Shown: one piece after another, positions 1 through 5,144 of the stretch
How the letters are laid out: each line of letters opens with the position of its first letter
Numbering within the stretch: the first letter of the stretch is position 1
Assembly: GCA_037137575.1 (NCBI GenBank)
Contig: JBAXKB010000055.1
Location: 1 to 6,125, forward strand
Direction of reading: 5' to 3'
Origin: UBA5976 sp037137575
GTDB taxonomy: Bacteria; Actinomycetota; Actinomycetes; S36-B12; UBA5976
DNA: 6,125 bases
Program-made: the position numbers and the translations under genes
The notes under the pieces: generated by a model
The model's database searches: none
Told to the model about the DNA's origin: nothing
What the model saw: only the letters and a program-made list of their open reading frames with translations

Positions 1-1013
1 TCAAAGCCAGTTAGTACATCAAGTTTGGTTAGGAAGATATCGGTCAGACCATTGATACGGGTTGCATACCGAGCAATCGGTGCATCGAACCAACCGCAAC
101 GACGCGCGCGACCCGTTGTGACACCGCGTTCGCCACCAATTACTCGAAGGCGCTCGCCATCTTCATCTAAAAGTTCTGTTGGGAACGGACCTGAGCCAAC
201 ACGAGTTGTGTACGCCTTCAGGATGCCAATTACACCGCTGATTTTTGTTGGGCCAATTCCGGAACCAGCACACGCGCCACCGGCAGTCGGGTTACTAGAA
301 GTAACGAATGGATAAGTGCCATGATCAACGTCAAGCAGCGTGCCCTGTCCGCCTTCAAGTAAAACAACTTTGTTTTCATCAAGTGCGTTATTGAGCAGCA
401 GCGCTGTATCTGCAACATACGGACGCAGGCGCTCGGCGTACCCAAGTAATTCTTCGGCTACTTCATCAACCGAAATTGCCCGACGGTTAAATACTTTTAC
501 CAACACTTGGTTTTTGCTCATGAGTGAGCCTTCAATTTTTTCGCGCAAAATCTTTTCATCAAATAGATCTTGAACGCGCAAACCTAAGCGGGAAATCTTG
601 TCAGCATATGTTGGACCAATGCCACGACCAGTAGTACCAATTTTTGACTTACCCAAGAATCGTTCAGTTACCTTATCTAGCGTTACGTGGTACGAAGTAA
701 TTAAATGAGCGTTCGCGCTAATGACTAGCCGAGAAGTGTCAATCCCCTGAGCCTCAAGCCCATCAATCTCTTGGAACAAAACTCCAGCGTCAATTACCAC
801 TCCGTTGCCGATAACCGGGACAACTTCGGGAGTCAGGATGCCGCTTGGCAGTAGGTGCAACGCAAATTTACGATCGCCAATAACCACTGTGTGGCCGGCG
901 TTGTTGCCACCTTGGTAACGAACAACATAGTCAACCCGGCCACCTAAAAGGTCGGTGGCTTTACCTTTGCCTTCATCGCCCCACTGGGCGCCAACGAGCA
1001 CGATGGCTGGCAT
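1..1013 (-). CDS. purA: Adenylosuccinate synthetase, partial (C-terminal end beyond the left edge)
   Basis: This enzyme joins IMP and aspartate using GTP to form adenylosuccinate, the first committed step from IMP to AMP, in the cytoplasm. Reading from the ATG at 1013, about 337 codons are open to the window edge. The N-terminal GTP-binding loop GAQWGDEGKGK lies at residues 8-18, with the catalytic Asp13; the other catalytic residue, His41, is in NNAGHT. Further family landmarks are GTTGRGIGP, the LLEGGQGTLLD segment, TTGRARRCGWFD and, at the edge, LTKLDVLTGF. Family members are about 430 residues, so roughly 90 C-terminal residues are missing because the window ends; there is no sign of damage. 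An AAGGAGA ribosome site 3-4 bases before the ATG supports the start. The upstream hairpin suggests that purA is transcribed separately from sseC. Confidence 0.97.
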   Translation of the reverse strand, partial: MPAIVLVGAQWGDEGKGKATDLLGGRVDYVVRYQGGNNAGHTVVIGDRKFALHLLPSGILTPEVVPVIGNGVVIDAGVLFQEIDGLEAQGIDTSRLVISANAHLITSYHVTLDKVTERFLGKSKIGTTGRGIGPTYADKISRLGLRVQDLFDEKILREKIEGSLMSKNQVLVKVFNRRAISVDEVAEELLGYAERLRPYVADTALLLNNALDENKVVLLEGGQGTLLDVDHGTYPFVTSSNPTAGGACAGSGIGPTKISGVIGILKAYTTRVGSGPFPTELLDEDGERLRVIGGERGVTTGRARRCGWFDAPIARYATRINGLTDIFLTKLDVLTGF

Positions 1014-1016
1014 GTT

Positions 1017-1023
1017 TCTCCTT
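1017..1023 (-). promoter_or_regulatory. Ribosome binding site of purA
   Basis: AAGGAGA on the minus strand, 3 bases before the ATG at 1013. It is a near-perfect match to the anti-Shine-Dalgarno sequence and fixes the purA start. The same AAGGAGAAA-type leader precedes cysA2. Confidence 0.8.
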
Positions 1024-1076
1024 GACAGTATTTAAGGCGGATTTGCGGTGAAGCAACTACTCAAGATTAGTGGACA

Positions 1077-1126
1077 AATAGCAATGCGCCCACAAAGTAT
1101 CCTTCATGGGCGCATTTATGGCTATT
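1077..1126 (-). terminator. Two-tier hairpin, likely transcription terminator after sseC
   Basis: A perfect 10-bp inverted repeat, AATGCGCCCA (1083-1092) and TGGGCGCATT (1107-1116), encloses a 14-base loop. An outer 6-bp repeat, AATAGC (1077-1082) and GCTATT (1121-1126), adds a second stem with a 4-base bulge on one side only. It begins 3 bases past the sseC stop codon on the minus strand. The run of T after the stem is weak (GCTATTTG), so termination may be partial and read-through into purA is possible. The position between two co-directional genes fits a terminator best; an mRNA-stabilising hairpin is the alternative. Confidence 0.65.
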
Positions 1127-1128
1127 AA

Positions 1129-1428
1129 CTAAAGCGTGAGGTCCAGATCAGCAATCTGACCGAGTTCAGCAGTAACTTCTGTTCGGGTTGTCCCACCAGG
1201 AATCAGGGCAACAACGGTCCACGATCCAGGAGCTGCGAAGAATCGAAATTCTCCACTAGCCGACAGTGGAACTTCCGCAACAAAGTCGCCGTTCTTATCA
1301 TTTAGCCGCGCGTAACCAGTTGATGCTGGTCCAGCTGAAGTGCTGACTACCCCCTGAATTACCGCCTGCTTTGTCACGTCCACATGGTCAAGCGATACGC
1401 CCCCGACTACAGCGCCACAAGAACTCAT
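1129..1428 (-). CDS. sseC: DUF1416 protein SseC, partner of the CysA2 sulfurtransferase
   Basis: A 99-residue protein matching the actinobacterial DUF1416/SseC family, which nearly always follows a thiosulfate sulfurtransferase gene. I recognise the core DFVAEVPLSASGEFRFFAAPGSWTVVALIPGG (residues about 49-80, shown here by its ends), close to the mycobacterial SseC segment that contains GDFRFFAAPGSWT. The family is about 100 residues, so this is full length. The predicted fold is a small beta sandwich like carboxypeptidase regulatory domains. Near the N-terminus is SSCGA, with Cys4; related proteins begin MCGA or MCSG, so an N-terminal Cys seems typical. The ATG overlaps the cysA2 stop as ATGA, which implies translational coupling. 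The biochemical role is not established; a part in sulfur transfer from CysA2 is inference. No signal peptide is seen. Confidence 0.9.
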   Translation of the reverse strand: MSSCGAVVGGVSLDHVDVTKQAVIQGVVSTSAGPASTGYARLNDKNGDFVAEVPLSASGEFRFFAAPGSWTVVALIPGGTTRTEVTAELGQIADLDLTL

Positions 1429-2273
1429 GCCTGGCCTGGTGCATCGCCGACGGCTACCGGGACATCAACTAATGAGCCATATTCAGTCCAAGAACCGTCG
1501 TAGTTGGTGACATTCGCAATGCCAAGAAGTTCGCGAAGTACGAACCAAGTGTGTGACGAGCGCTCGCCGATGCGGCAATAAGCGATTGTGTCCTTGTCTA
1601 GGTCAACGCCAGCGCCTTCGTAAAGTGACTTTAGTTCAGCATCCGACTTGAAGGTTCCGTCGTCGTTGGCTGCCTTGCTCCAGGGAATATTAACTGCTGT
1701 CGGTATGTGACCTGCAACCTGTGAAGTCTCTTGTGGCAAGTGAGCTGGTGCAAGTAAGCGACCTGCGTATTCATCCGGAGAACGGACATCGACAAGGTTC
1801 TTGGTACCAATGGCGCTTAGCACATCGTCGCGGAATGAACGAAGTGAACGATCCTGCTCGGTTGCGACGTAAGTTGTTGCCGGACGCACTGTTGGATCAC
1901 TGACAAGTTCTAGACCATCTAGTTCCCACTTCTTGCGGCCACCATCAAGAAGGCGTACATCCTGGTGACCGTAAAGCTTTAGGTACCAGTACGCGTAAGC
2001 AGCGAACCAGTTGTTGTTGCCACCGTAAAGAACTACGGTGTCATCGTTTGAAACACCTTTTGCTGAAAGTAGCGTTTCAATTGACTCTTTGCGGATGATG
2101 TCGCGACGCACACCATCTTGTAACTCAGTGCGCCAATTTAGGCCAACAGCGCCACGGATGTGATTTGATTCGTAAGCTGCAGTGTCTTCGTCTACTTCCA
2201 CGAAAACAACCTTTTGGTCATCGATGTGAGCTAGCGCCCACTCTGTATCAACAAGTACTTCGTTGCGTGCCAT
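1425..2273 (-). CDS. cysA2: Thiosulfate sulfurtransferase (rhodanese), CysA2/SseA type
   Basis: A 282-residue tandem rhodanese that moves a sulfane sulfur from thiosulfate, or a similar donor, to a thiol acceptor through an enzyme persulfide in the cytoplasm. The N-terminal domain (about 1-125) carries VEVDEDTAAYESNHIRGAV and DGGRKKW but has no Cys in its loop (YGGNNNW, about 83-89), so it is the structural, inactive half. The C-terminal domain (about 145-275) has LVDVRSPDEYAG, GHIPTAVNIPW and the active loop CRIGERSSHTW, with the catalytic Cys at 233. That loop is the one seen in mycobacterial CysA2, whose length (277) is close. The start has a strong AAGGAGA site. The gene lies 36 bp after the DUF4395 gene and overlaps sseC by 4 bases, so the three are probably one transcript. 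The symbol sseA is also used for this family. Confidence 0.95.
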   Translation of the reverse strand: MARNEVLVDTEWALAHIDDQKVVFVEVDEDTAAYESNHIRGAVGLNWRTELQDGVRRDIIRKESIETLLSAKGVSNDDTVVLYGGNNNWFAAYAYWYLKLYGHQDVRLLDGGRKKWELDGLELVSDPTVRPATTYVATEQDRSLRSFRDDVLSAIGTKNLVDVRSPDEYAGRLLAPAHLPQETSQVAGHIPTAVNIPWSKAANDDGTFKSDAELKSLYEGAGVDLDKDTIAYCRIGERSSHTWFVLRELLGIANVTNYDGSWTEYGSLVDVPVAVGDAPGQA

Positions 2274-2278
2274 GTTTT

Positions 2279-2285
2279 TCTCCTT
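2279..2285 (-). promoter_or_regulatory. Ribosome binding site of cysA2
   Basis: AAGGAGA on the minus strand, 5 bases before the ATG at 2273. It fixes the cysA2 start and predicts strong translation. Confidence 0.8.
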
Positions 2286-2309
2286 GTTTTTCTTATGTGT
2301 GATTTTGGA

Positions 2310-2738
2310 TTAGCTAGAGATGATTCGTTTGCCAATTAAGTACATCTGGCAACCGAGACAAAAGTTGAAAGCTGCATTTAAAAATGATGCTGCTAAGTGA
2401 AGCGCCACAATAATTTGTGCGACTGCAGTTTGATGAACCGCCAAGGCCACAAGCGCAGCTGCTGCGAAAATAAAACCAACGAGTTGCGCAAACTTCGGTG
2501 GGGCTTCATCTTCAAGTTCAGTTGGTTTTGCTAGCCGAGGTTGTACTAACTTGCGATACAAAATGCCGTAAGGCTGCGCAGATAGGCCAACAAAAGCACC
2601 GAGTGCATGAGCAACTAATTGGATCGCAATAAGAACGATTGCAGTTGTAGTCGGCAGAGTCACTAGCGCTGCGGCCACAACAATAGTCGTGATAGCTGCG
2701 CCAAAGCGAGGGCCGCGTGGATCTATCTGCTTGCTCAT
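2310..2738 (-). CDS. DUF4395 four-helix membrane protein with a CxxC motif
   Basis: A 142-residue integral membrane protein of the DUF4395 family, whose function is unknown. The family hallmarks are the N-terminal IDPRGPRFGA (residues 5-14) and the C-terminal FNFCLGCQMYL, with a Cys pair CLGC at 127-130. Four hydrophobic segments lie at about 15-28, 32-52, 84-101 and 105-125. Positive residues in the N-terminus, in the 62-82 loop and after residue 136 predict that both termini and the central loop face the cytoplasm, putting CLGC near the inner face. I start at the ATG at 2738 because AGAGGA lies 5 bases upstream; an in-frame ATG at 2777 would add 13 residues but has no ribosome site. DUF4395 genes are commonly seen beside thioredoxin and sulfurtransferase genes, as here. 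A redox or sulfur-handling role with those neighbours is inference. Confidence 0.87.
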   Translation of the reverse strand: MSKQIDPRGPRFGAAITTIVVAAALVTLPTTTAIVLIAIQLVAHALGAFVGLSAQPYGILYRKLVQPRLAKPTELEDEAPPKFAQLVGFIFAAAALVALAVHQTAVAQIIVALHLAASFLNAAFNFCLGCQMYLIGKRIISS

Positions 2739-2743
2739 GAAAT

Positions 2744-2749
2744 TCCTCT
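2744..2749 (-). promoter_or_regulatory. Ribosome binding site that decides the DUF4395 start
   Basis: AGAGGA on the minus strand with a 5-base spacer to the ATG at 2738. The longer in-frame reading from 2777 has no comparable site, so this is the reason for choosing the 142-residue form. Confidence 0.65.
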
Positions 2750-2807
2750 GGTTTGATTTGGGCTGGTGGGCAGCCATAAATCATGACTGCAGAATTAAGA
2801 GCTACAA

Positions 2808-2838
2808 CACATAGCTGAACCTAAACGACCAAAGTCAA
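2808..2838 (-). promoter_or_regulatory. Candidate promoter of the DUF4395-cysA2-sseC unit
   Basis: On the minus strand a -35-like TTGACT (2833-2838) is followed after 19 bases by a -10-like TATGTG (2808-2813). The -35 match is good; the spacing is 1-2 bases long and the -10 is only moderate. Transcription would begin near 2800 and leave a leader of about 60 bases. Support is by eye only. Confidence 0.3.
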
Positions 2839-2877
2839 CGACTCGGCGTTTGGTTAGAAAAAGGCTACGTGACATGG

Positions 2878-2902
2878 TTTCACTGTAAGTGACCAAGTGA
2901 AA
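2878..2902. promoter_or_regulatory. Inverted repeat TTTCACT-N11-AGTGAAA, candidate operator
   Basis: Perfect 7-bp arms, TTTCACT (2878-2884) and AGTGAAA (2896-2902), are separated by 11 bases, and a further copy of AAGTGA (2887-2892) sits inside. It lies in the divergent region about 40 bp upstream of the candidate DUF4395 promoter and 112 bp before the thioredoxin start. The arm elements GTTTC, GTGAC and GAAAT resemble GlnR half-sites, but their spacings (7 and 5) differ from the usual 6. Which protein binds, if any, is unknown. Confidence 0.4.
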
Positions 2903-2926
2903 TCTCGGAAATCCACTTCCTGCAAT

Positions 2927-2941
2927 TGCGAATGATTCGCA
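2927..2941. promoter_or_regulatory. Perfect 15-bp palindrome TGCGAAT-G-ATTCGCA, candidate operator
   Basis: Seven-base arms around a single central G form a perfect odd palindrome, overlapped on its left by the 8-bp palindrome GCAATTGC (2922-2929). It sits 73 bp before the thioredoxin ATG, where a dimeric regulator could control the plus-strand unit. No clear -35/-10 pair can be assigned next to it; TAACCT at 2966-2971 is the only passable -10. Binding protein unknown. Confidence 0.45.
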
Positions 2942-3002
2942 GAAAGCAGGGGAAAGGAATACCGATAACCTAGGAACTCGAACAAAGTGCCGATAGCGAG
3001 AC

Positions 3003-3009
3003 GAGGGGG
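3003..3009 (+). promoter_or_regulatory. Ribosome binding site of the thioredoxin gene
   Basis: GAGGGGG-type purine run (core 3004-3009) 5 bases before the ATG at 3015. It supports this start, which also places the hydrophobic anchor directly at the N-terminus. Confidence 0.65.
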
Positions 3010-3014
3010 CTGCT

Positions 3015-3431
3015 ATGAATACTGGCTTAACGCTAGTACTTCTGACCTTGGCGGTTTCCAGCATTATCGGAATAGTTATGCACTTTCGGGCGGGGCATAT
3101 TCGCCAAACTGTTAACGAAGTTCTGCTAACTTCACAGGACATAGGCCAGCCACTTGCCGCCAATGTCACATTTGTGCAGTTTTCCACGGCATTTTGCCAA
3201 CCGTGTAGAGCAACCAAACTTATGTTGAATGCGATCAGCAAGGACAACCCAGAAATTGGGCACATCGAAATAGATGCCGAATCCCATTTGGATCTTGTCC
3301 GCAAATTTCACATCACCCGCACCCCTACGACATTGGTAGTTAACCGCAGTGGTCGCGTAATTGGCAAAGCTGTTGGACTGCCCAAGAAGCAAGAAGTGCT
3401 GGCCACAATTGCTGCGCTCTCGGCTAACTGA
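3015..3431 (+). CDS. Membrane-anchored thioredoxin-fold protein (CQPC)
   Basis: A 138-residue protein with an N-terminal hydrophobic segment (residues about 5-22) followed by a thioredoxin domain (about 50-135). The active-site motif is CQPC at 61-64, after VTFVQFSTAFC; the cis-proline is Pro104 in TRTPTTLVV, and a GRVIGKAVGL turn follows. These are the features of a working dithiol oxidoreductase, though CQPC differs from the classic CGPC. Basic residues just after the hydrophobic segment (Arg25, Arg30) suggest that the catalytic domain stays on the cytoplasmic side, as a tethered reductant rather than a secreted one. No signal-peptidase or lipobox site is seen. The mycobacterial counterpart, ThiX, lies beside cysA2. 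Here the gene is divergent from DUF4395-cysA2-sseC and 72 bp before glnR. Likely partners are DUF4395 or the CysA2 persulfide; this is inference. Confidence 0.88.
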   Translation: MNTGLTLVLLTLAVSSIIGIVMHFRAGHIRQTVNEVLLTSQDIGQPLAANVTFVQFSTAFCQPCRATKLMLNAISKDNPEIGHIEIDAESHLDLVRKFHITRTPTTLVVNRSGRVIGKAVGLPKKQEVLATIAALSAN

Positions 3432-3455
3432 ATTACCCGATATGCCCTGGGCCTT

Positions 3456-3484
3456 TTGGCAGGATAAACTCACTTTAATTAAAA
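3456..3484 (+). promoter_or_regulatory. Weak candidate promoter and AT-rich palindrome before glnR
   Basis: TTGGCA (3456-3461) resembles a -35 element, with TTAAAA (3479-3484) 17 bases further as a poor -10. The stretch includes a perfect 10-bp palindrome, TTTAATTAAA (3474-3483). TAAACT at 3465-3470 is an alternative -10 without a -35. A small hairpin just upstream (CCT-GG-GCC, TTTT loop, GGC-AGG, about 3447-3463) lacks a T run. glnR may have its own promoter here or be read from the thioredoxin gene; the sequence does not decide. Confidence 0.25.
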
Positions 3485-3503
3485 ATCTCGAGGCAGGTGA
3501 AGT

Positions 3504-4205
3504 ATGGCGAGCATTTTGCTACTGACTCGAGCAGTTACGCCATCAACTTCAGTGCTACCTGGACTAGAACTTCTTAGCCATCACGTAAAGATTATGACTC
3601 CGGAACCGACTGCGCTTCTGGCTGCCCCAGCGTGCGATTTAATTTTTGTTGACGCGCGCACAGACTTACCTGCCGCACGTAGTTTGTGCCGCTTAATGGA
3701 AGCTACTGGAAATACTGCGCCGGTAATAGTTATTGCAACTGAGGGCGGGCTTACTGCACTTGCTGCCGACTGGGGAATCGCAGATGTGATTTTAGATAAC
3801 GCTGGGCCTGCAGAAATTGAAACCCGAATTCGGTTAGCCGCTGGACGGGTCCCGGTTGAATACGCGCAAACATCTCAAACAGAAATCCGCACAGGCGAAT
3901 TAGTAATTGACGAAACTGCCTACTCCGCAAAGTTGCGCGGACGCATCCTGGATTTAACCTACAAAGAGTTTGAACTTTTGAAATATCTCGCACAACATCC
4001 GGGTCGAGTTTTCTCCCGTTCACAGTTGTTGCAAGAAGTTTGGGGTTACGACTACTTCGGTGGCACACGTACCGTGGATGTCCATGTGCGTCGACTTCGC
4101 GCAAAACTTGGTGTTGAGAATGAATCTTTAATTGGCACTGTGCGAAATGTTGGCTACCGCTTCGTCGCTGGAAATGCCGACACTTCCGAAGATTCTTTAG
4201 TTTAG
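3504..4205 (+). CDS. glnR: GlnR, OmpR-family nitrogen-response regulator with atypical receiver
   Basis: A 233-residue transcription factor matching actinobacterial GlnR, the global regulator of nitrogen assimilation genes such as glnA and amtB. The receiver-like domain (1-115) lacks the acidic pair of normal receivers after strand 1 (ILLLTRAV instead of a DD pair), and the Lys-Pro signature is replaced by ILDNAGPAE (96-104). It keeps Asp50 in FVDARTDL and the GlnR-typical ATEGGL and ADWGIADV. This fits an orphan regulator that does not depend on phosphorylation; no histidine kinase is nearby. The winged-helix DNA-binding domain (about 128-222) has LTYKEFELLKYLAQHPGRVF, LLQEVWGYDYFGGTRTVDVH and the wing IGTVRNVGYRF, nearly identical to Streptomyces GlnR. 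AGGTGA at 3495-3500 is the ribosome site. Followed 14 bp on by mshD, the same order as in mycobacteria. Confidence 0.95.
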   Translation: MASILLLTRAVTPSTSVLPGLELLSHHVKIMTPEPTALLAAPACDLIFVDARTDLPAARSLCRLMEATGNTAPVIVIATEGGLTALAADWGIADVILDNAGPAEIETRIRLAAGRVPVEYAQTSQTEIRTGELVIDETAYSAKLRGRILDLTYKEFELLKYLAQHPGRVFSRSQLLQEVWGYDYFGGTRTVDVHVRRLRAKLGVENESLIGTVRNVGYRFVAGNADTSEDSLV

Positions 4206-4219
4206 GTTTGGCGCGTGGC

Positions 4220-5143
4220 ATGGAGTTCTTCATCACGCAACACAGTGCGCTAACTCAAAACGAGGTAGCCGAAGTAAAAGCGCTTATCGCGGCGGTGGCA
4301 ATCGAAGATGGCATGGCACCTCTTGGTGAACATGTCCTAATCCACTTGCACCATGGTGGGGATCAAGATGCAATTCAATTACTTGCCCGCAATCATGAAA
4401 ATTCCTTGATTGGTTACTTGCACTTAGACGCAACGGACACTGTTGCTGGCCCAGCTGTTGAAGTTGCCGTTCAGCCGGATGCGCGCGGACAGGGACTTGC
4501 CACTGCAATGGTGAAAACTGCTGAGACTTTAACCAGTGGAGTGCCAATTCGACTTTGGGCACATGGCTTAAATGGCACAGCTCATTTCCTGGCTAGCGCT
4601 CTTGGCTACGCAAAAGTTCGAGAGTTATGGCAGATGCGCCGCTCCTTGTTCACTTCACTTGACTTCGCCGAAGTACCAGATGGAATTCGGATTCGTAGTT
4701 TTGTTGTTGGGCAAGATGAAGATGCCTGGTTAACGGCTAATAAGGAAATTTTCACACTTCATCCAGACCAAGGTTCTTGGACGAACGAAGATTTGCAAAT
4801 ACGTATGGGTGAATCTTGGTTTGACCCAGCCGGGTTTTTCTTGGCCATTGATGCAGACGAGAACATAGTTGGATATAACTGGACAAAAGTACATGGTGGG
4901 CACAAACATGGCGACCATCAACACCCAGAAATTGGCGAACTATACGTACTCGGCGTTCTTCCTAGTTCTGCCGGGAATGGACTTGGCCGGGCTTTGACAA
5001 TTCGCGGGCTTGAATATCTTCGCGACCAAGGCTTACCAGCGGTGATGCTTTATGTGGAAGCGCAAGCCGAGCGCGCTATCAAACTGTATGAATCTGTCGG
5101 ATTCACACATTGGGACACCGACATTATGTTTCGGGAAAAGTAA
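4220..5143 (+). CDS. mshD: Mycothiol acetyltransferase (mycothiol synthase)
   Basis: This enzyme transfers acetyl from acetyl-CoA to Cys-GlcN-Ins, the last step of mycothiol synthesis, the main low-molecular-weight thiol of actinobacteria. The 307 residues hold two GNAT domains. The first has VAVQPDARGQGLATAM (82-97) and ends near LGYAKVRELWQMRRSL (128-143). The second has the family signature IFTLHPDQGSWT (177-188), GESWFDPAGFFLA, NWTKVH (220-225), GELYVLGVLPSSAGNGLGRAL (starting 239) and the ending VMLYVEAQAERAIKLYESVGF. I chose the ATG at 4220 because family alignment from memory begins close to there; a TTG at 4208 would add 4 residues. Neither has a good ribosome site, so coupling to glnR, 14 bp upstream, is likely. 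A His-rich stretch, HGGHKHGDHQH (225-235), lengthens a loop that is short in the mycobacterial enzyme. Confidence 0.94.
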   Translation: MEFFITQHSALTQNEVAEVKALIAAVAIEDGMAPLGEHVLIHLHHGGDQDAIQLLARNHENSLIGYLHLDATDTVAGPAVEVAVQPDARGQGLATAMVKTAETLTSGVPIRLWAHGLNGTAHFLASALGYAKVRELWQMRRSLFTSLDFAEVPDGIRIRSFVVGQDEDAWLTANKEIFTLHPDQGSWTNEDLQIRMGESWFDPAGFFLAIDADENIVGYNWTKVHGGHKHGDHQHPEIGELYVLGVLPSSAGNGLGRALTIRGLEYLRDQGLPAVMLYVEAQAERAIKLYESVGFTHWDTDIMFREK

Positions 5144-5144
5144 G

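Noticed and set aside
25..573. Two plus-strand open frames of 96 and 77 codons
   Set aside because: They lie opposite purA, whose minus-strand frame matches the family over its whole visible length; the plus-strand peptides are low-complexity and Ser/Pro/Arg-rich.
1029..1056. purA promoter TTGCTT (1051-1056), 16-base spacer, TAAATA (1029-1034)
   Set aside because: Transcription would start around 1022, inside the ribosome binding site, so it would cut off part of the AAGGAGA. The purA promoter is left unassigned.
2739..2777. N-terminal extension of DUF4395 to the ATG at 2777
   Set aside because: There is no ribosome site before it, and the extra 13 residues precede the family's usual N-terminal IDPRGPRF motif; the ATG at 2738 has AGAGGA.
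2795..3304. Minus-strand open frame of 169 codons across the divergent region and the thioredoxin gene
   Set aside because: It overlaps the well-supported thioredoxin domain on the other strand, shows no recognisable family motif, and would cover both palindromes and the candidate promoter.
3444..3463. Terminator after the thioredoxin gene
   Set aside because: The stem is only two 3-bp parts separated by a bulge and no T run follows, so it is not listed as a terminator.
3751..4236. Minus-strand open frame of 161 codons opposite glnR
   Set aside because: It is a shadow of a strongly conserved glnR frame, and its peptide is unlike any family I recognise.
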